The notes: generated by a model not told the origin, from the sequence alone. Shown: positions 1 through 9,400, counted from the first letter of the stretch. The stretch: DNA of 19,194 nt from Candidatus Dadabacteria bacterium RIFCSPHIGHO2_12_FULL_53_21 (GCA_001775255.1 MFCJ01000002.1:1-19194); one strand, 5' to 3'. A program made the numbers and translations.

Positions 1-1209
1 GCATTGCGCGGCGCCGCTCATGATGTCGGAGAATATTTCGGGCAAATCACGAGGGTCGCCGCTTCCGAATAGCTCATGTGCGTACAGGGCGCGCCCCGCG
101 TCGAGCCTCGCCGTCATGAGCCGCCTTAGACGGACAAAATCGAGGAAATCCCCGCCGGTGTCGATTTTTAAATGCCTCCTCAGCCATCTTGGCTCGCTGA
201 CGAGGCCCCCGAACAGCTCAGAGAAGATATCGGTGAGCGTCCCGTCTCTCAGGAATACGAATTCGAAGTCGTCACCCGGGTCCGTGAAGCAAAAGCATAG
301 CGAGTATCCGAGACACCTGAGAAAGGACTCGTAATCGTGGATGCCACCGGCGGGATATACGGAGATAGCGTTTTCAAAAGGCGGGTCGAGCGGGAGCGAG
401 AAGCCGTCCGTCTCCTTCCCCGCTCGCTTCTCGGTGTCGTAGTCGGGCTCGTGGGCCGGCGATAGAGTCATGCCTTCGAGAACGGTCCTCGAGAGAACAG
501 CAGGGTCGATTTTGGTGAAGTACCCCTTAAGCTCGGCGGAATTGAACAGGTAGGTCATATCGTATATGGAGGCGTCCTTCAGGGGAAGCTCCATCTTTTT
601 CATGAAGTACCATCCGAGCATATCCCGGGCTATATAATCGGTATCGGCGAGGAACTTCTTCGCCTCTTCCCTCAAGCGCGCAATCCCGGTACCGGAAGCC
701 GCATTAAGGAGCTCTCCGTAACTCCCGAAGCCGAGCGACTCCGAGCATTCTGTCATTATTCCGAGCTTCCTCCGGCAGAGGTTGTTGAGCCCGGATAGAA
801 CTTCCGGGTTCCCGATCGCGATCTCGTCCCTCTTGTGTTTTTTCGGCTCGGATAATAAAGCAGCTTTCGCGGAGCGTATCGTCAGGCTCCTTCCGCCCGC
901 GCGAAACTGCACGCCCGCTTCGAGCGCGAGTATCCTGTCTGTGAGCCCGGAGGACTTCCCCCCGAGAAAAGCCCCGGCCAGGAATGAGGAAATGAGCCTA
1001 CGCCTCGCTGTCTCTTCCTCGTCACCGCTTGCGGGCTCCCTGCAGGATAAAAAGAGCTCGGGCTCGAGGAGCTCTCTTCGCGAGCTGTATATGTCGGCGA
1101 TGCGGGTCTCAATCTTTCTGCCGGAGAAATTGAGGAAGAGCTCCCTGTTGAGATCCGTCAACAACCTCACGCCTTCTGATCTGATAAACCGGACTGTGTC
1201 CGCGTTCAA
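1..1209 (-). CDS. Partial protein resembling an M3-type metallopeptidase with a lost zinc motif
   Basis: An open minus-strand frame of 403 codons runs off the left edge, so the C-terminus is missing. I chose a TTG start at 1209-1207 because GGGAG lies 8 nt upstream and no ATG or GTG fits better. The N-terminus (VRFIRSEGVRLLTDLNRELF) and the overall helical, charged character recall M3-like oligopeptidases. Around residues 285-305 the order Pro-Ala-Gly-Gly, His-Asp-Tyr, then LRCLGYSL sits where M3 enzymes carry the HExGH zinc site. Here His-Glu is replaced by Arg-Cys and the second His by Tyr. If the family guess is right, the protein is catalytically dead. It lies 109 nt downstream of the MFS gene on the same strand and may be co-transcribed with it. 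The coding call is firm; the family is inference by eye. Confidence 0.7.
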   Translation of the reverse strand, partial: MNADTVRFIRSEGVRLLTDLNRELFLNFSGRKIETRIADIYSSRRELLEPELFLSCREPASGDEEETARRRLISSFLAGAFLGGKSSGLTDRILALEAGVQFRAGGRSLTIRSAKAALLSEPKKHKRDEIAIGNPEVLSGLNNLCRRKLGIMTECSESLGFGSYGELLNAASGTGIARLREEAKKFLADTDYIARDMLGWYFMKKMELPLKDASIYDMTYLFNSAELKGYFTKIDPAVLSRTVLEGMTLSPAHEPDYDTEKRAGKETDGFSLPLDPPFENAISVYPAGGIHDYESFLRCLGYSLCFCFTDPGDDFEFVFLRDGTLTDIFSELFGGLVSEPRWLRRHLKIDTGGDFLDFVRLRRLMTARLDAGRALYAHELFGSGDPRDLPEIFSDIMSGAAQC

Positions 1210-1318
1210 TTGCGTTTCTCCCGTGTCCGAATATTATTCCGGATATTCTTCAGGAAATTAAATAAGTCGCGGCCTTTCATTAGAATGACCTGGGCCCAAG
1301 GGCCCGGCGTAAGCGGGC

Positions 1319-2563
1319 TCAAACCGTTTTCCGGACCGGAGCCTTCATAAAAAAGGCGCCCGCCGCCGCGATATAGCAGCAGATTATCGTGAACACGAAC
1401 GGATACACGTACGACCCGGTAACGTCATGGACGTACCCCGCGAGTATCGGCCCTCCTATCGCGGCTATGGAGTAGGAAGTCCCGAAAATCCCGTATATGG
1501 TGCCGAGCGCGCGAAGACCGAAAAACTTTCCGAGCAGCGTGGGGAAGATGGGCACCCAGGCGCTGTAGAAGAACCCGAACAGGAACCCGAAAAGGTAGAA
1601 CGCCCAGATGTGGTCGAAGACGAGGAGCAGTATTATGGAGCTGCCCTGGGCGAAGAAGCATATGAGCAGGACTTTTCTATACTCGAGCACCTCGGCGAGT
1701 ATGGACGAAAGAAGTGTCCTTCCTATGATGCTCCCGAGGCCTATTGCGGCGGGCGGGCCCGCTGCCGCTAAAGCGGCGACCTTCAGGTCTATCTCGAAGT
1801 TGTAGAACTGGGTTACGATTATCAGGAACGTGGTGAACCCGAGGAAGTACATGGCGTACATGAGCCAGTAGTTCGGGGTAGAGATCGCTTCGATGGCGGT
1901 ACAGTCGCTCTTTTCCTCCGGAACGCCGGCGGCGCCGCCCGGCCTCTCGTCCCGACCGTTGTCCTCCTCGCCGTAGGGCCTGAGGTTTTTATCCGCGGGC
2001 CGCGCCCTCAGCACGAATGCGGCCATTATCACCGTCGTCATGAGCGCGCCTAAAGCGAAGAGGGCGTTCCTTACTCCGAACCCGTTTATGAGCCACGCCG
2101 TGAGCGGGTTGGTTATGAGCCCGCTAAGGGGCACGCCCGTCGTTATTATCCCGATCGCGAGCGCCCTCTTTTTTACGAACCACCTGCTTACGAGAGCGAC
2201 GCACGTTATATACAGCACAGCGTCTCCGAGCCCGACGAAAAATCCGTACGAGATGTAGAGCTGCCACGTAGTTTCCGCGATGCCGGACATGAACATCCCC
2301 AGAGCCGCGATCAGTCCGCCCCCGAGTATCACCGCCCTCGGGTCGAACTTGTCTATCAGCCTGCCTGCGAGTATGAAAGCGGGGGCCTGAACTAATGACC
2401 TGAAAGAGAAGAGCGATGAGCCCGCGGCGCGGGTGAGCCCGAAGTCCTCGTTAAGGTAGGGAAGAAACACCCCGAACGAGTAGAGCAGGAGGCCGTCCAG
2501 GATGATAATAAACAGTGAGGCTGCGACGATATACCAGCCGTAGAATATCTTTTTCCCGAACAT
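1319..2563 (-). CDS. MFS transporter, oxalate/formate-antiporter-like
   Basis: A 414-residue polytopic membrane protein with about 12 hydrophobic segments, the normal length for the major facilitator superfamily. The N-terminus (KKIFYGWYIVAASLF) is the start typical of OFA/monocarboxylate-porter-like permeases. The loop after TM2 (GRLIDKFDPRAV) fits MFS motif A, with Gly, Asp and a basic residue in place. A charged cytoplasmic loop at about residues 187-225 separates the two six-helix halves. It probably exchanges or imports a small organic anion across the inner membrane; the substrate cannot be read from sequence. The ATG at 2563 is preceded by a modest purine-rich site (AAGAGAGA). A 10-bp inverted repeat lies about 40 nt upstream and may be an operator. 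Confidence 0.88.
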   Translation of the reverse strand: MFGKKIFYGWYIVAASLFIIILDGLLLYSFGVFLPYLNEDFGLTRAAGSSLFSFRSLVQAPAFILAGRLIDKFDPRAVILGGGLIAALGMFMSGIAETTWQLYISYGFFVGLGDAVLYITCVALVSRWFVKKRALAIGIITTGVPLSGLITNPLTAWLINGFGVRNALFALGALMTTVIMAAFVLRARPADKNLRPYGEEDNGRDERPGGAAGVPEEKSDCTAIEAISTPNYWLMYAMYFLGFTTFLIIVTQFYNFEIDLKVAALAAAGPPAAIGLGSIIGRTLLSSILAEVLEYRKVLLICFFAQGSSIILLLVFDHIWAFYLFGFLFGFFYSAWVPIFPTLLGKFFGLRALGTIYGIFGTSYSIAAIGGPILAGYVHDVTGSYVYPFVFTIICCYIAAAGAFFMKAPVRKTV

Positions 2564-2601
2564 GCAGTCTCTCTTTATCGACTAAGGTTATGAATCCGCG
2601 A

Positions 2602-2639
2602 AGGCGTTACCGGATTTTCCGGGCCGCGGGGTAACGCCT
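2602..2639. promoter_or_regulatory. 10-bp inverted repeat between the HEAT and MFS genes
   Basis: AGGCGTTACC (2602-2611) and GGTAACGCCT (2630-2639) are perfect reverse complements separated by 18 nt. It lies 39 nt upstream of the MFS start and 90 nt past the HEAT-gene stop, in minus-strand order. There is no T-run after it, so an operator for the permease is as likely as a terminator for the HEAT gene. Unproven. Confidence 0.4.
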
Positions 2640-2716
2640 CATGCGTTGAGGGGGGTAATCATACCTGAAAAAGGCCGTGTGTTTCCATGCCGAAGCCTAT
2701 ACGCCGGGATAGGGCG

Positions 2717-2731
2717 GAGGCCCGGGGCCTC
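2717..2731 (-). terminator. Short GC hairpin at the HEAT-gene stop codon
   Basis: GAGGCC (2717-2722) and GGCCTC (2726-2731) form a 6-bp stem with a 3-nt loop, overlapping the TGA stop of the HEAT gene. No U-tract follows on the minus strand, so intrinsic termination here is doubtful. Confidence 0.2.
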
Positions 2732-5207
2732 ATCCCTGCACTTTCCCTATTTTCTGACCGACGGCGTTCGCCTGGCTTTCGTACTTGCCCGACTTCAGGG
2801 TTTCCTCCGCTTTTTTGAGCAGCGGGATGTCTTTCTTCGTCCATTTCCCGGATTCGGCTATTTCGGAAATCCGCTTAGCGAAATCGTCCCTCATATTCTT
2901 CCGCTGCTCCGTGAACTCCCAGTTGTCGAGGTAGATGCCGAGCAGCTCCGCGCCTTGCTTGCTGTTGATCGAGGCGGGAACCTTCGCAGCGCCTGTGCCG
3001 ATCCATGTAATCAGCGTCTCGGACTCCTCATCCCCGCCGCTCGCATAGTGTGAGAGCAGTCGGAGCTTGTCCGACTCCTGCGGGTATTTGTATGTGGCGC
3101 CGAGTATTGTCAGTACGGAGGTTTTGTCGAGCGGGCTCATTTTCCAGAGAGCATTCCTTCCGTTGATGCGGATTACTGTCCTCTTGTTTCTGAGCGTTTC
3201 CGCGGCTGCGGCCGCTTCGCCGCTCGCCCCATGCCCCATATTCCCTAACGCTTCCAAAGCGGCGAGTATGCTGTTCAGATTCTCCGGTTTACCGTCGTTC
3301 CTGGCTAATATGAATTCACCGAGTCCGGTGGCCTGGTCTGAAGCGGATGCGCCCATTCTGCCGAGCGCGGTCACTGTAATCGTCTGAACCCTTTTGCTCT
3401 CATCGTTGAGGAGCGCCGCGACATCGGCATTATATTTCCTCGCGGGTCCGCCGAAGCTAAGCAGCGCGTCTACGGCGTTGATTCTCACCTTTTCCGACTT
3501 GTCTTTCAACATCGCGGCTATCTGGGGTATGTAGGATTCGGCTGATGGCCCTATCTGCCCGAGCGCCCATGCGGCTTCCGCGCGGACGATCTCATCCGGG
3601 TCTTTCAGGAGAGGAGCGATCTCCGTCACCTGAGCGTCGGCGCCGGGGCCTATCTCTCCCAGGGCTTCGAGCGCCGCTGACCTTATGGCCGGGTTCGAGT
3701 CCTTCAGGAGCACCGCCACGGCAGGGGCCATGGGCCGCCCCTTTTCTCCGAGCTCTCTGAAAATAAATATCCCCGTACCGCGGAACTTTATTTCCCTCTT
3801 CTTCAGCAATCCCACGATCTTCTTCGACTGGGGCTCCGTGAATTTCCCTATCGAAACGAGCGCCATCGCTGCGTTGGCTCTTACTATCTTATATTGGCTA
3901 TTGAGTAATCCGATTAACGTGTCCGTTATACCCGACCCGTCTACGTCCATTTCTTTTGAAACCATGATTGCGTGGTACCTGACAACCTCATTGGTGCTTC
4001 TCGCCTGCTCCAGTATTTCCGGGGCATACGTTCTCCCCGCATCCCCCATTTCGCCGAGCGTGTTCATCGCCGCTATGCGTACCTCGGGGTAAGGGTCGTT
4101 GAGGAGCTCGGCTGTCTGAGGCGCTTTGTCCTGTGCGTTCGTCCCCAGCTCGCCGAGCGCCGCAAGGGCTCCCAGCCTCGCATCGGTGTCGAGGTCCTTA
4201 AACAGGTACACGACCGCGTCTATTGTGCCGCTATGCCCAATAGCCGTCTTGCCTATCGTTGACGCCGCCTGGTCCCTAACCCTGGTGTTTTTATCTTTCA
4301 AGAGCTCTACGACGACGCGCCTCGATTCCTCCGGTATGTCGCCTATGCTGCCGAGCGCCTTCAAAGCGCTTTTTCTAACGTATTCGTTCTTTCTTTTCAA
4401 TAGACCTGTGAGTTCATCCGCGTAGCCCGTCGATTCTTTCCCGAACGCGCCCAGGGCGGCCGCCGCTCTCATGACGACATCCACGTCCTCATCATTAAGG
4501 AGTTTCGCGATACCGGCGCTCTGCCCGGCTCCCGCGGGCCCCAGGTTCCCGAGCACCTCCAACGCCCCGGACCTCGCGGACGGGTTCGTATCATTCAGCA
4601 GTTTCGCTATCGCGGGTATCAGCCGTTCGGCAGCTTCCGGGTTTTTCGAAATCAATTCGACGGCGGCCATATTCACCTTGTCGTTGCTATCGCTGAGGAG
4701 CGGTACCGCCGCCTTAACCTGTTCGGGGCCGAGGCCGCCTATGTTTACGAGCGCCTGGAGCGCATCGTAGCGGATGTTGGGGTCTTTGTCGGTCAGGCTT
4801 TTCATGATTACGGGGACCAGGTCCCTCGATGACTCACCCATCCCGCCCGCGGCCGTCAAAGCGGCCCTCCGTATTTGCGGGTTCTCGTCCTTGAGGAGCT
4901 GCGGGAGTGACGGCATATCGCTCCTTTTCTTCGACCTGGCAAGCTCCTTTATCGCTTCTATCCTGACCTTGGGATCCGGGTCCTTAAGGGCCAGGCTGAG
5001 CCCCTCAATCTGCCATGGTTCGAAAACGGCCGCCGGTTCGACCGGTGTCGCGGGTATTTTCTCGGATGCGTAACCGGGAGGCGCGAGAAGACATGCCGCC
5101 GCTATCGATATAGCAAGAAGGATTATGAGAGCGGGCCGCGGTCGGGCCGTATCCGGAATATCCCCGCTCCTCTTTCCTGTGTAACTGCAGCTGTATGGCA
5201 AGTTCAT
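2730..5207 (-). CDS. Exported HEAT-repeat protein
   Basis: An 825-residue protein. A basic N-region of about 25 residues is followed by a hydrophobic core (residues 26-42) and a likely signal peptidase I site near GYA/SEK (about residue 47), so it is probably periplasmic or surface-exposed. Residues from about 58 to 690 form roughly 19 tandem HEAT-like units of about 33 residues. Each has the pattern LLKDxxxxVRxxAxxALGxxG seen in PBS-lyase/HEAT families. Such repeats form a protein-binding solenoid; no catalytic domain is attached. The last 135 residues are not HEAT-like and I do not recognise them. The ATG at 5207 has GGGAG 7 nt upstream. It is transcribed divergently from the zinc-ribbon gene. 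The role is probably scaffolding, with partner unknown. Confidence 0.88.
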   Translation of the reverse strand: MNLPYSCSYTGKRSGDIPDTARPRPALIILLAISIAAACLLAPPGYASEKIPATPVEPAAVFEPWQIEGLSLALKDPDPKVRIEAIKELARSKKRSDMPSLPQLLKDENPQIRRAALTAAGGMGESSRDLVPVIMKSLTDKDPNIRYDALQALVNIGGLGPEQVKAAVPLLSDSNDKVNMAAVELISKNPEAAERLIPAIAKLLNDTNPSARSGALEVLGNLGPAGAGQSAGIAKLLNDEDVDVVMRAAAALGAFGKESTGYADELTGLLKRKNEYVRKSALKALGSIGDIPEESRRVVVELLKDKNTRVRDQAASTIGKTAIGHSGTIDAVVYLFKDLDTDARLGALAALGELGTNAQDKAPQTAELLNDPYPEVRIAAMNTLGEMGDAGRTYAPEILEQARSTNEVVRYHAIMVSKEMDVDGSGITDTLIGLLNSQYKIVRANAAMALVSIGKFTEPQSKKIVGLLKKREIKFRGTGIFIFRELGEKGRPMAPAVAVLLKDSNPAIRSAALEALGEIGPGADAQVTEIAPLLKDPDEIVRAEAAWALGQIGPSAESYIPQIAAMLKDKSEKVRINAVDALLSFGGPARKYNADVAALLNDESKRVQTITVTALGRMGASASDQATGLGEFILARNDGKPENLNSILAALEALGNMGHGASGEAAAAAETLRNKRTVIRINGRNALWKMSPLDKTSVLTILGATYKYPQESDKLRLLSHYASGGDEESETLITWIGTGAAKVPASINSKQGAELLGIYLDNWEFTEQRKNMRDDFAKRISEIAESGKWTKKDIPLLKKAEETLKSGKYESQANAVGQKIGKVQG

Positions 5208-5533
5208 TAAACATCTCCCTCGGTACGATCGTAATTTTTTCGGGCGGGGCCGTATGCTCCCCTTGCTATCGGGGACTGCCGGCTGTGCGGTTCGGACAAA
5301 AAGGTATCCCTGACACTCCTGTAATTTCTATTCCGATTACTGGCTCCTAAAATAGTATCCTATGTCTTCCGGCAGTCAATGATTATTCGCCGGGGCCCGG
5401 GGACGGCCGACCCCTGCGGGCGCTCAGCCGGTTTCGATAATTGCATGACCGTTTATACGGCCGGCTAAATCGAGTATTATTTTCCCGCGGGACGGGGAAT
5501 TATCGGATTAAGCGAGAGAGAGGAGCGAAAAAG
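5208..5533. other. Divergent intergenic region with a distant 9-bp inverted repeat
   Basis: This 326-bp spacer must hold promoters for both the HEAT gene (minus) and the zinc-ribbon gene (plus). GACTGCCGG at 5274-5282 and CCGGCAGTC at 5369-5377 are perfect inverted repeats 86 nt apart, possibly paired operator half-sites. No coding frame is convincing. Confidence 0.35.
5452..5480 (+). promoter_or_regulatory. Candidate sigma-70 promoter for the zinc-ribbon gene
   Basis: TTTATA (5452-5457) and TATTAT (5475-5480) are separated by 17 nt, about 54 nt before the chosen start. Both hexamers match consensus only partly. Confidence 0.25.
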
Positions 5534-5965
5534 ATGTCGTACGAAAGGGAAGAACGGGATTTACTGACGATATTCAAAGACGGTATAAACAAGGGCCTCA
5601 GGGTGCTTAATATAAGATCGAAAGAGGCATACGACACGCTTAAGATCAAAAATACGATCAGGCAGCTCGAGCGCAGGAGGAGGGAGGCGGTCTACGATAT
5701 GGGCGCTTCTGTCTACAGGACCTTCAAGCACACCGGGAAGGTCGTCGAGGATACCGTGGCCGCCAGGTGTGCGGATATAGATAGAATAGAATCCGAGATC
5801 GATGAGTGGAAAGAGAATCTGAAGCTCGTACACATGAACGCCGCTAAGGCCCTCGGAAGCGTCAAGGCCCTCGCCAAGCCCAGGATCGCCGCGTTCTGCG
5901 ACTGCGGGGCCGAGATAGAGGAGGGGGCCAGATATTGCGGTCAATGCTACAAGGAGCTCAATTGA
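5534..5965 (+). CDS. Small coiled-coil protein with C-terminal zinc ribbon
   Basis: A 143-residue protein. The frame extends 31 codons further upstream, but ATG at 5534 is preferred because AGGAG lies 8 nt before it. Residues 1-115 are strongly charged and helical, with a likely coiled coil over about 40-110. The C-terminus carries Cys-x-Cys at 122/124 and Cys-x2-Cys at 135/138, a compact zinc-ribbon arrangement seen in many small bacterial proteins. There is no signal peptide or membrane segment, so it is probably cytoplasmic. It is divergent from the HEAT gene and lies upstream of the riboswitch-controlled TPR gene, which has its own candidate promoter. The function is unknown; a nucleic-acid or protein-binding adaptor would fit. 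Confidence 0.8.
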   Translation: MSYEREERDLLTIFKDGINKGLRVLNIRSKEAYDTLKIKNTIRQLERRRREAVYDMGASVYRTFKHTGKVVEDTVAARCADIDRIESEIDEWKENLKLVHMNAAKALGSVKALAKPRIAAFCDCGAEIEEGARYCGQCYKELN

Positions 5966-6110
5966 GCGCGCAGGGGGGCGCTTCCGGTCTCGTTACGGCG
6001 GGGATTAGACCCGGCCGTCAGGTATGCATCAGCCGGGCATATAGCCTATCCGTTACGGAGATTTTTAGCATATATATCTTGCCTAAGGCGCAAACATTAT
6101 TGAAATTATA

Positions 6111-6137
6111 TTGACATGGAACCGAATCCGATATAGA
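6111..6137 (+). promoter_or_regulatory. Candidate promoter for the riboswitch/TPR transcript
   Basis: A perfect TTGACA (6111-6116) is followed after 15 nt by TATAGA (6132-6137). The spacing is short but acceptable. Transcription would begin near 6144, about 20 nt before the riboswitch aptamer. That placement supports the call. Confidence 0.5.
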
Positions 6138-6164
6138 GTTTCAAGAGATGGGGTCATAATTTTC

Positions 6165-6270
6165 CATGACCGAAAAGGCAAACCATTCGAAAGGGTGGGA
6201 CGCAAAGCCGCAGGCCTGAATGCCCGGGTTTCGGGCATAATGGCGGCTGGGCCGCCGAAGTCGGGACATG
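6165..6270 (+). promoter_or_regulatory. Cyclic-di-GMP-I (GEMM-I) riboswitch aptamer
   Basis: The conserved GEMM-I core is present in order: GGCAAACC (6177-6184), a CGAAAG tetraloop hairpin with ATT/GGT arms, GGGACGCAAAGCC (6197-6209) and GGCCTGAA (6213-6220). A second hairpin follows with TGCCCG/CGGGCA arms (6221-6236), then a GGCGGC/GCCGCC helix (6242-6256). The closing P1 helix pairs CATGACC (6165-6171) with GGGACATG (6263-6270) around one A-A mismatch. The base I align to position 20 of the Vibrio Vc2 RNA is G, which favours c-di-GMP over cGAMP as ligand. The aptamer ends about 178 nt before the TPR protein start, so it probably controls that gene. The Rfam family is RF01051. Confidence 0.93.
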
Positions 6271-6372
6271 TTTTAGGTCTTGCTCAGTATCTGTACGTCT
6301 AACTTCCGGCTTAACCTGTCTTATCCGGCACTGCGTCGTCCGTAAATCCTCACCGAGAATGTTTGCCTATAT

Positions 6373-6418
6373 GCCGAAAACGGCTTTATGTCCGGCACGT
6401 ATTTCAGGACACGCCGTT
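6373..6418 (+). promoter_or_regulatory. Possible riboswitch expression platform: two mutually exclusive hairpins
   Basis: GCCG-AAAA-CGGC (6373-6384), followed by TTTAT, competes with a nested hairpin. The nested form pairs AACGGC (6379-6384) with GCCGTT (6413-6418), and inside it TGTCC (6389-6393) with GGACA (6407-6411). Both use the same CGGC bases. The region lies between the aptamer and the TPR ribosome-binding site. The first stem is only 4 bp, so the switch is speculative. Confidence 0.3.
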
Positions 6419-6447
6419 TCCGGGTGCTCGTAAGAGGATAACGGGAT

Positions 6448-9400
6448 ATGTCGGGCGTAACTGTTTCCGGGTCAGGAAGTGTAAGGATATCGGCGCGGCT
6501 CATGAGCAGCGACAGCGAGCTCTCCTGCGTCGTGCTGGACGGTGCGAAGGGGAGCGGCGGAATCCCGCGCGAAATACTCGAACATCTGTGCGATTATCTC
6601 GTCCGAACGGGTATCCGGGTAGACCTCCTCTCCGATTTCACCTTTTTAAACGGACATTACATAGAGCGGTTCGAAGAGCTTGCCGGGGAATGCGTGCTCG
6701 GGGTGCTCATACTGGACGGGCTCGGTCCCGAAGAGCTGTACGAGCTCGGGTACCTGAGGGGCCGTGGGAAATTCATACTCACGTTCGGGAATAACAATAC
6801 CGCGGCCGCAGACGGGACTGCTTCAAGCCGGAGCGGGGCCGCCGGGGAAGAGAGTCGGGGATTTGCTGCATATCCCGAAAAAGCGCAGGATCACGACGAT
6901 GCGCGCTCTCACTGTGATAAATTCATCAGCCGTCATATTTCGGACATGACCGTGGCGGGACCCGGAGAATATGCCGGAGCGGGCGAACGTCCTGAAACGA
7001 AGATCCTGAACGATCTAAGCCGTGCGCTCCCGGGCATTATCGAAAGGTACATCTCGGATTCGCTCGGGGGTGCCGGAAGCGGTGCAGAAGCGGAAAGCCT
7101 GCGCGGTATGGCGCTCAGGATATCCGGGTACTTCGCGTCGAGAAGCGGATTCGGCTTGTCCGATCTCGACGAGCTCTACGAAGGACTTGGCTCCTGGGAG
7201 TCACGGACCGGGCTTCGGACGCCTTCGCGTGTGCTCCGCTGTCTCGCCTCGCTTTACGCGGGACTCGCCTCTTCCGGGGACGATGAGGACGCCGGGCGTG
7301 AGTGCGGGAATAAGCGCGTCTCCATATACGAAAAGATACTCGAGCGGGAAAAACCGGGGCTGCTAGCATGCGTCACCGCCAAGAGGCTCGCAGACCTGCT
7401 GGTCATCCGTTCATTCGCCGAAGACGGGACCGAAGACATCGAGAGAGCGTCCGGGTTATACAAAGGGATCCTCGGATTCTTTACGCCTGACAAATACCCC
7501 CGCGAGTCTGCGGCCGTTCACAATAACCTCGGGGCCGCGTTAAGCGCTCTATGCCTGATGACCGGAGAGCCCGGATACGCGAGGCAGGCGGTTGAATCCC
7601 TCGCGGAGTCGCTGTCGTCTGAAATATTAAAAAATTCCCCGTCCGACAGGGCGCTCTCATATAACAACCTCGGCTCGGCATACGCGAGCCTCGCGCTTCA
7701 CGAAACCCCCCGCGAGAACTATCTGAAGGCTGCCGAATCTCTCGGCCTCGCGCTCGGCTTTTACAAATCATGCGGGCTGGAAGGCGATATGGCCGAGACG
7801 TGCGGGGCCCTCGGGGACGTATATGCGCGGCTGGCGGAAGACGGCGGCGAAACGCCCTATTACACGCAGGCAATCGGCTCTTACGAGGAAGCCCTCCGCA
7901 TATATACGATCGATGATTTCCCCGGTGAATACGCGGACATCATGAAGAGGCTCGGCGACGCGCATGTCTCGCTCGCGGAAATGCAGGGCGTCCCCCATGA
8001 CTACGAGGAGGCCCTCAGGGCCTACGGGGAATCGCTCGGCGTTTATACACGCGAGGGGGCGGCCGCGGAATCAGACGCGCTCAACGTCAGGATAGGACGC
8101 GTATACAAGGCTCTCGGCGACAGGGAGGCCGGTTCGAATAACCCGGACAAGGCGATTGAATACTACGACGAGGCGCTACTTTATTATCCGGAGGAAACCG
8201 CCCGCGGGGAGCACGCCGCCAGCGGCAGGAAGCTCGGCGAGGCGTTTGAAAGGCTTTATAGAGAGAGCGGGGACGAAACTCATATAAGGAAAGCCATAGC
8301 CGCGTATTCCGAGGCGCTCTATGCCTCGGGGGCCGCAGGCGATCCGGGCTCCCGGGATATCGCGCGCGCGCTCCGGGCGCTGTATACGGGGCTTACGGAT
8401 TATCTGGAAGGGTCGGGCGATAACGAGGGAGCGGCCGAGAGCTGCAGGGGGCTTCTCGGCCTCTGCGACCCCCTCGATTACCCGGCGGAATACGCGGAAG
8501 CCCAGCGGAGGTTGGGCGGCCTGCTTGCCGGCATGCCGGATGAGTACGAAAGGGCGCTAAATGCCGAGCTCGCGATAGATTCGTACAAGGAGGCCTTAGG
8601 CTTCTACTTAGAGGTCTCGCACCCGGATGTGCGGAAGGAGCTGCGCGGGCTCGTCGGAGGGCTGTTGATGGAGCTCGGCGGGTATGAGTCAGGGGACTTG
8701 AATAAACGAATAGGTCTTTATCAGGAAGCGCTTGGCTATTACTCGGCCGACCTGTTCCCGTACGAGCATGCCCTGACAAACCGCGGTCTCGGCGGGGTGC
8801 ATTCCGAACTGAGCTTCGCGGAAGAGCCGCATCGGAACGCCTGCAAGGCCGTGGATTTTTACAATAAGGCGCTCGAGTATCTGAGCCTGCCGGAGCACCG
8901 CAGGGAATTCGCCTCGGCGCAATATGATCTCGGTACGCTCTATGCGCGTCTTTACGAGATTTCAGGCGACAGGGAATTCCTCGGCCGCTCGGTCTGTGCC
9001 TTTGAGAAGGCTGTCGAGGGTTATACGCCCGAAGAAACGCCCGCTGAATACGGGGAGGCCGTTCGGGGACTCGAACGGGTGCGGGGACTGATCTCGGATA
9101 TGGAAAGAGCCGAAGCCTTGCGTGACGAGGCCCGGGCCGGGAACGAGGACCGCGGGGAGGGGGATGAAAAACCGAAAGAGAGGCCCGTCCTCAAGCTGGT
9201 CATGGAGGGCGCATACGAAAGTGCGGGTGAGCCCGCTTCGGGGCCCGGAGACGAACCCCCGGCCGCCGATGAGTATGAGATCATAACGCTTGCGAGCGAA
9301 GTCGAATTCGATAACCCTGAAGAGGCGGCTGAGTATTTCGAAGAGAGCCTGAAGCGCATCTCGAAAGAGGAATTCCCCGCCGAGTACGCTTCTCTGAAAC

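Larger units (their letters stand above)
5966..6447. other. 482-bp leader region upstream of the TPR gene
   Basis: This spacer holds a candidate promoter (6111-6137), the cyclic-di-GMP riboswitch (6165-6270) and alternative hairpins before the TPR start. The first 100 bases after the zinc-ribbon stop contain only a weak 5-bp hairpin (AGCGC/GCGCT from 5965), not a convincing terminator. Confidence 0.6.

Noticed and set aside
782..1261. 159-codon plus-strand frame
   Set aside because: Antisense to the longer minus-strand frame that is open across 1-1209 and has a ribosome-binding site.
6165..6270. cGAMP-specific GEMM-Ib variant
   Set aside because: The base aligned to position 20 of Vc2 appears to be G, not A, though my alignment is by eye.
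6111..6302. 63-codon frame over the riboswitch
   Set aside because: It overlaps the structured c-di-GMP aptamer; conservation is explained by RNA, not protein.
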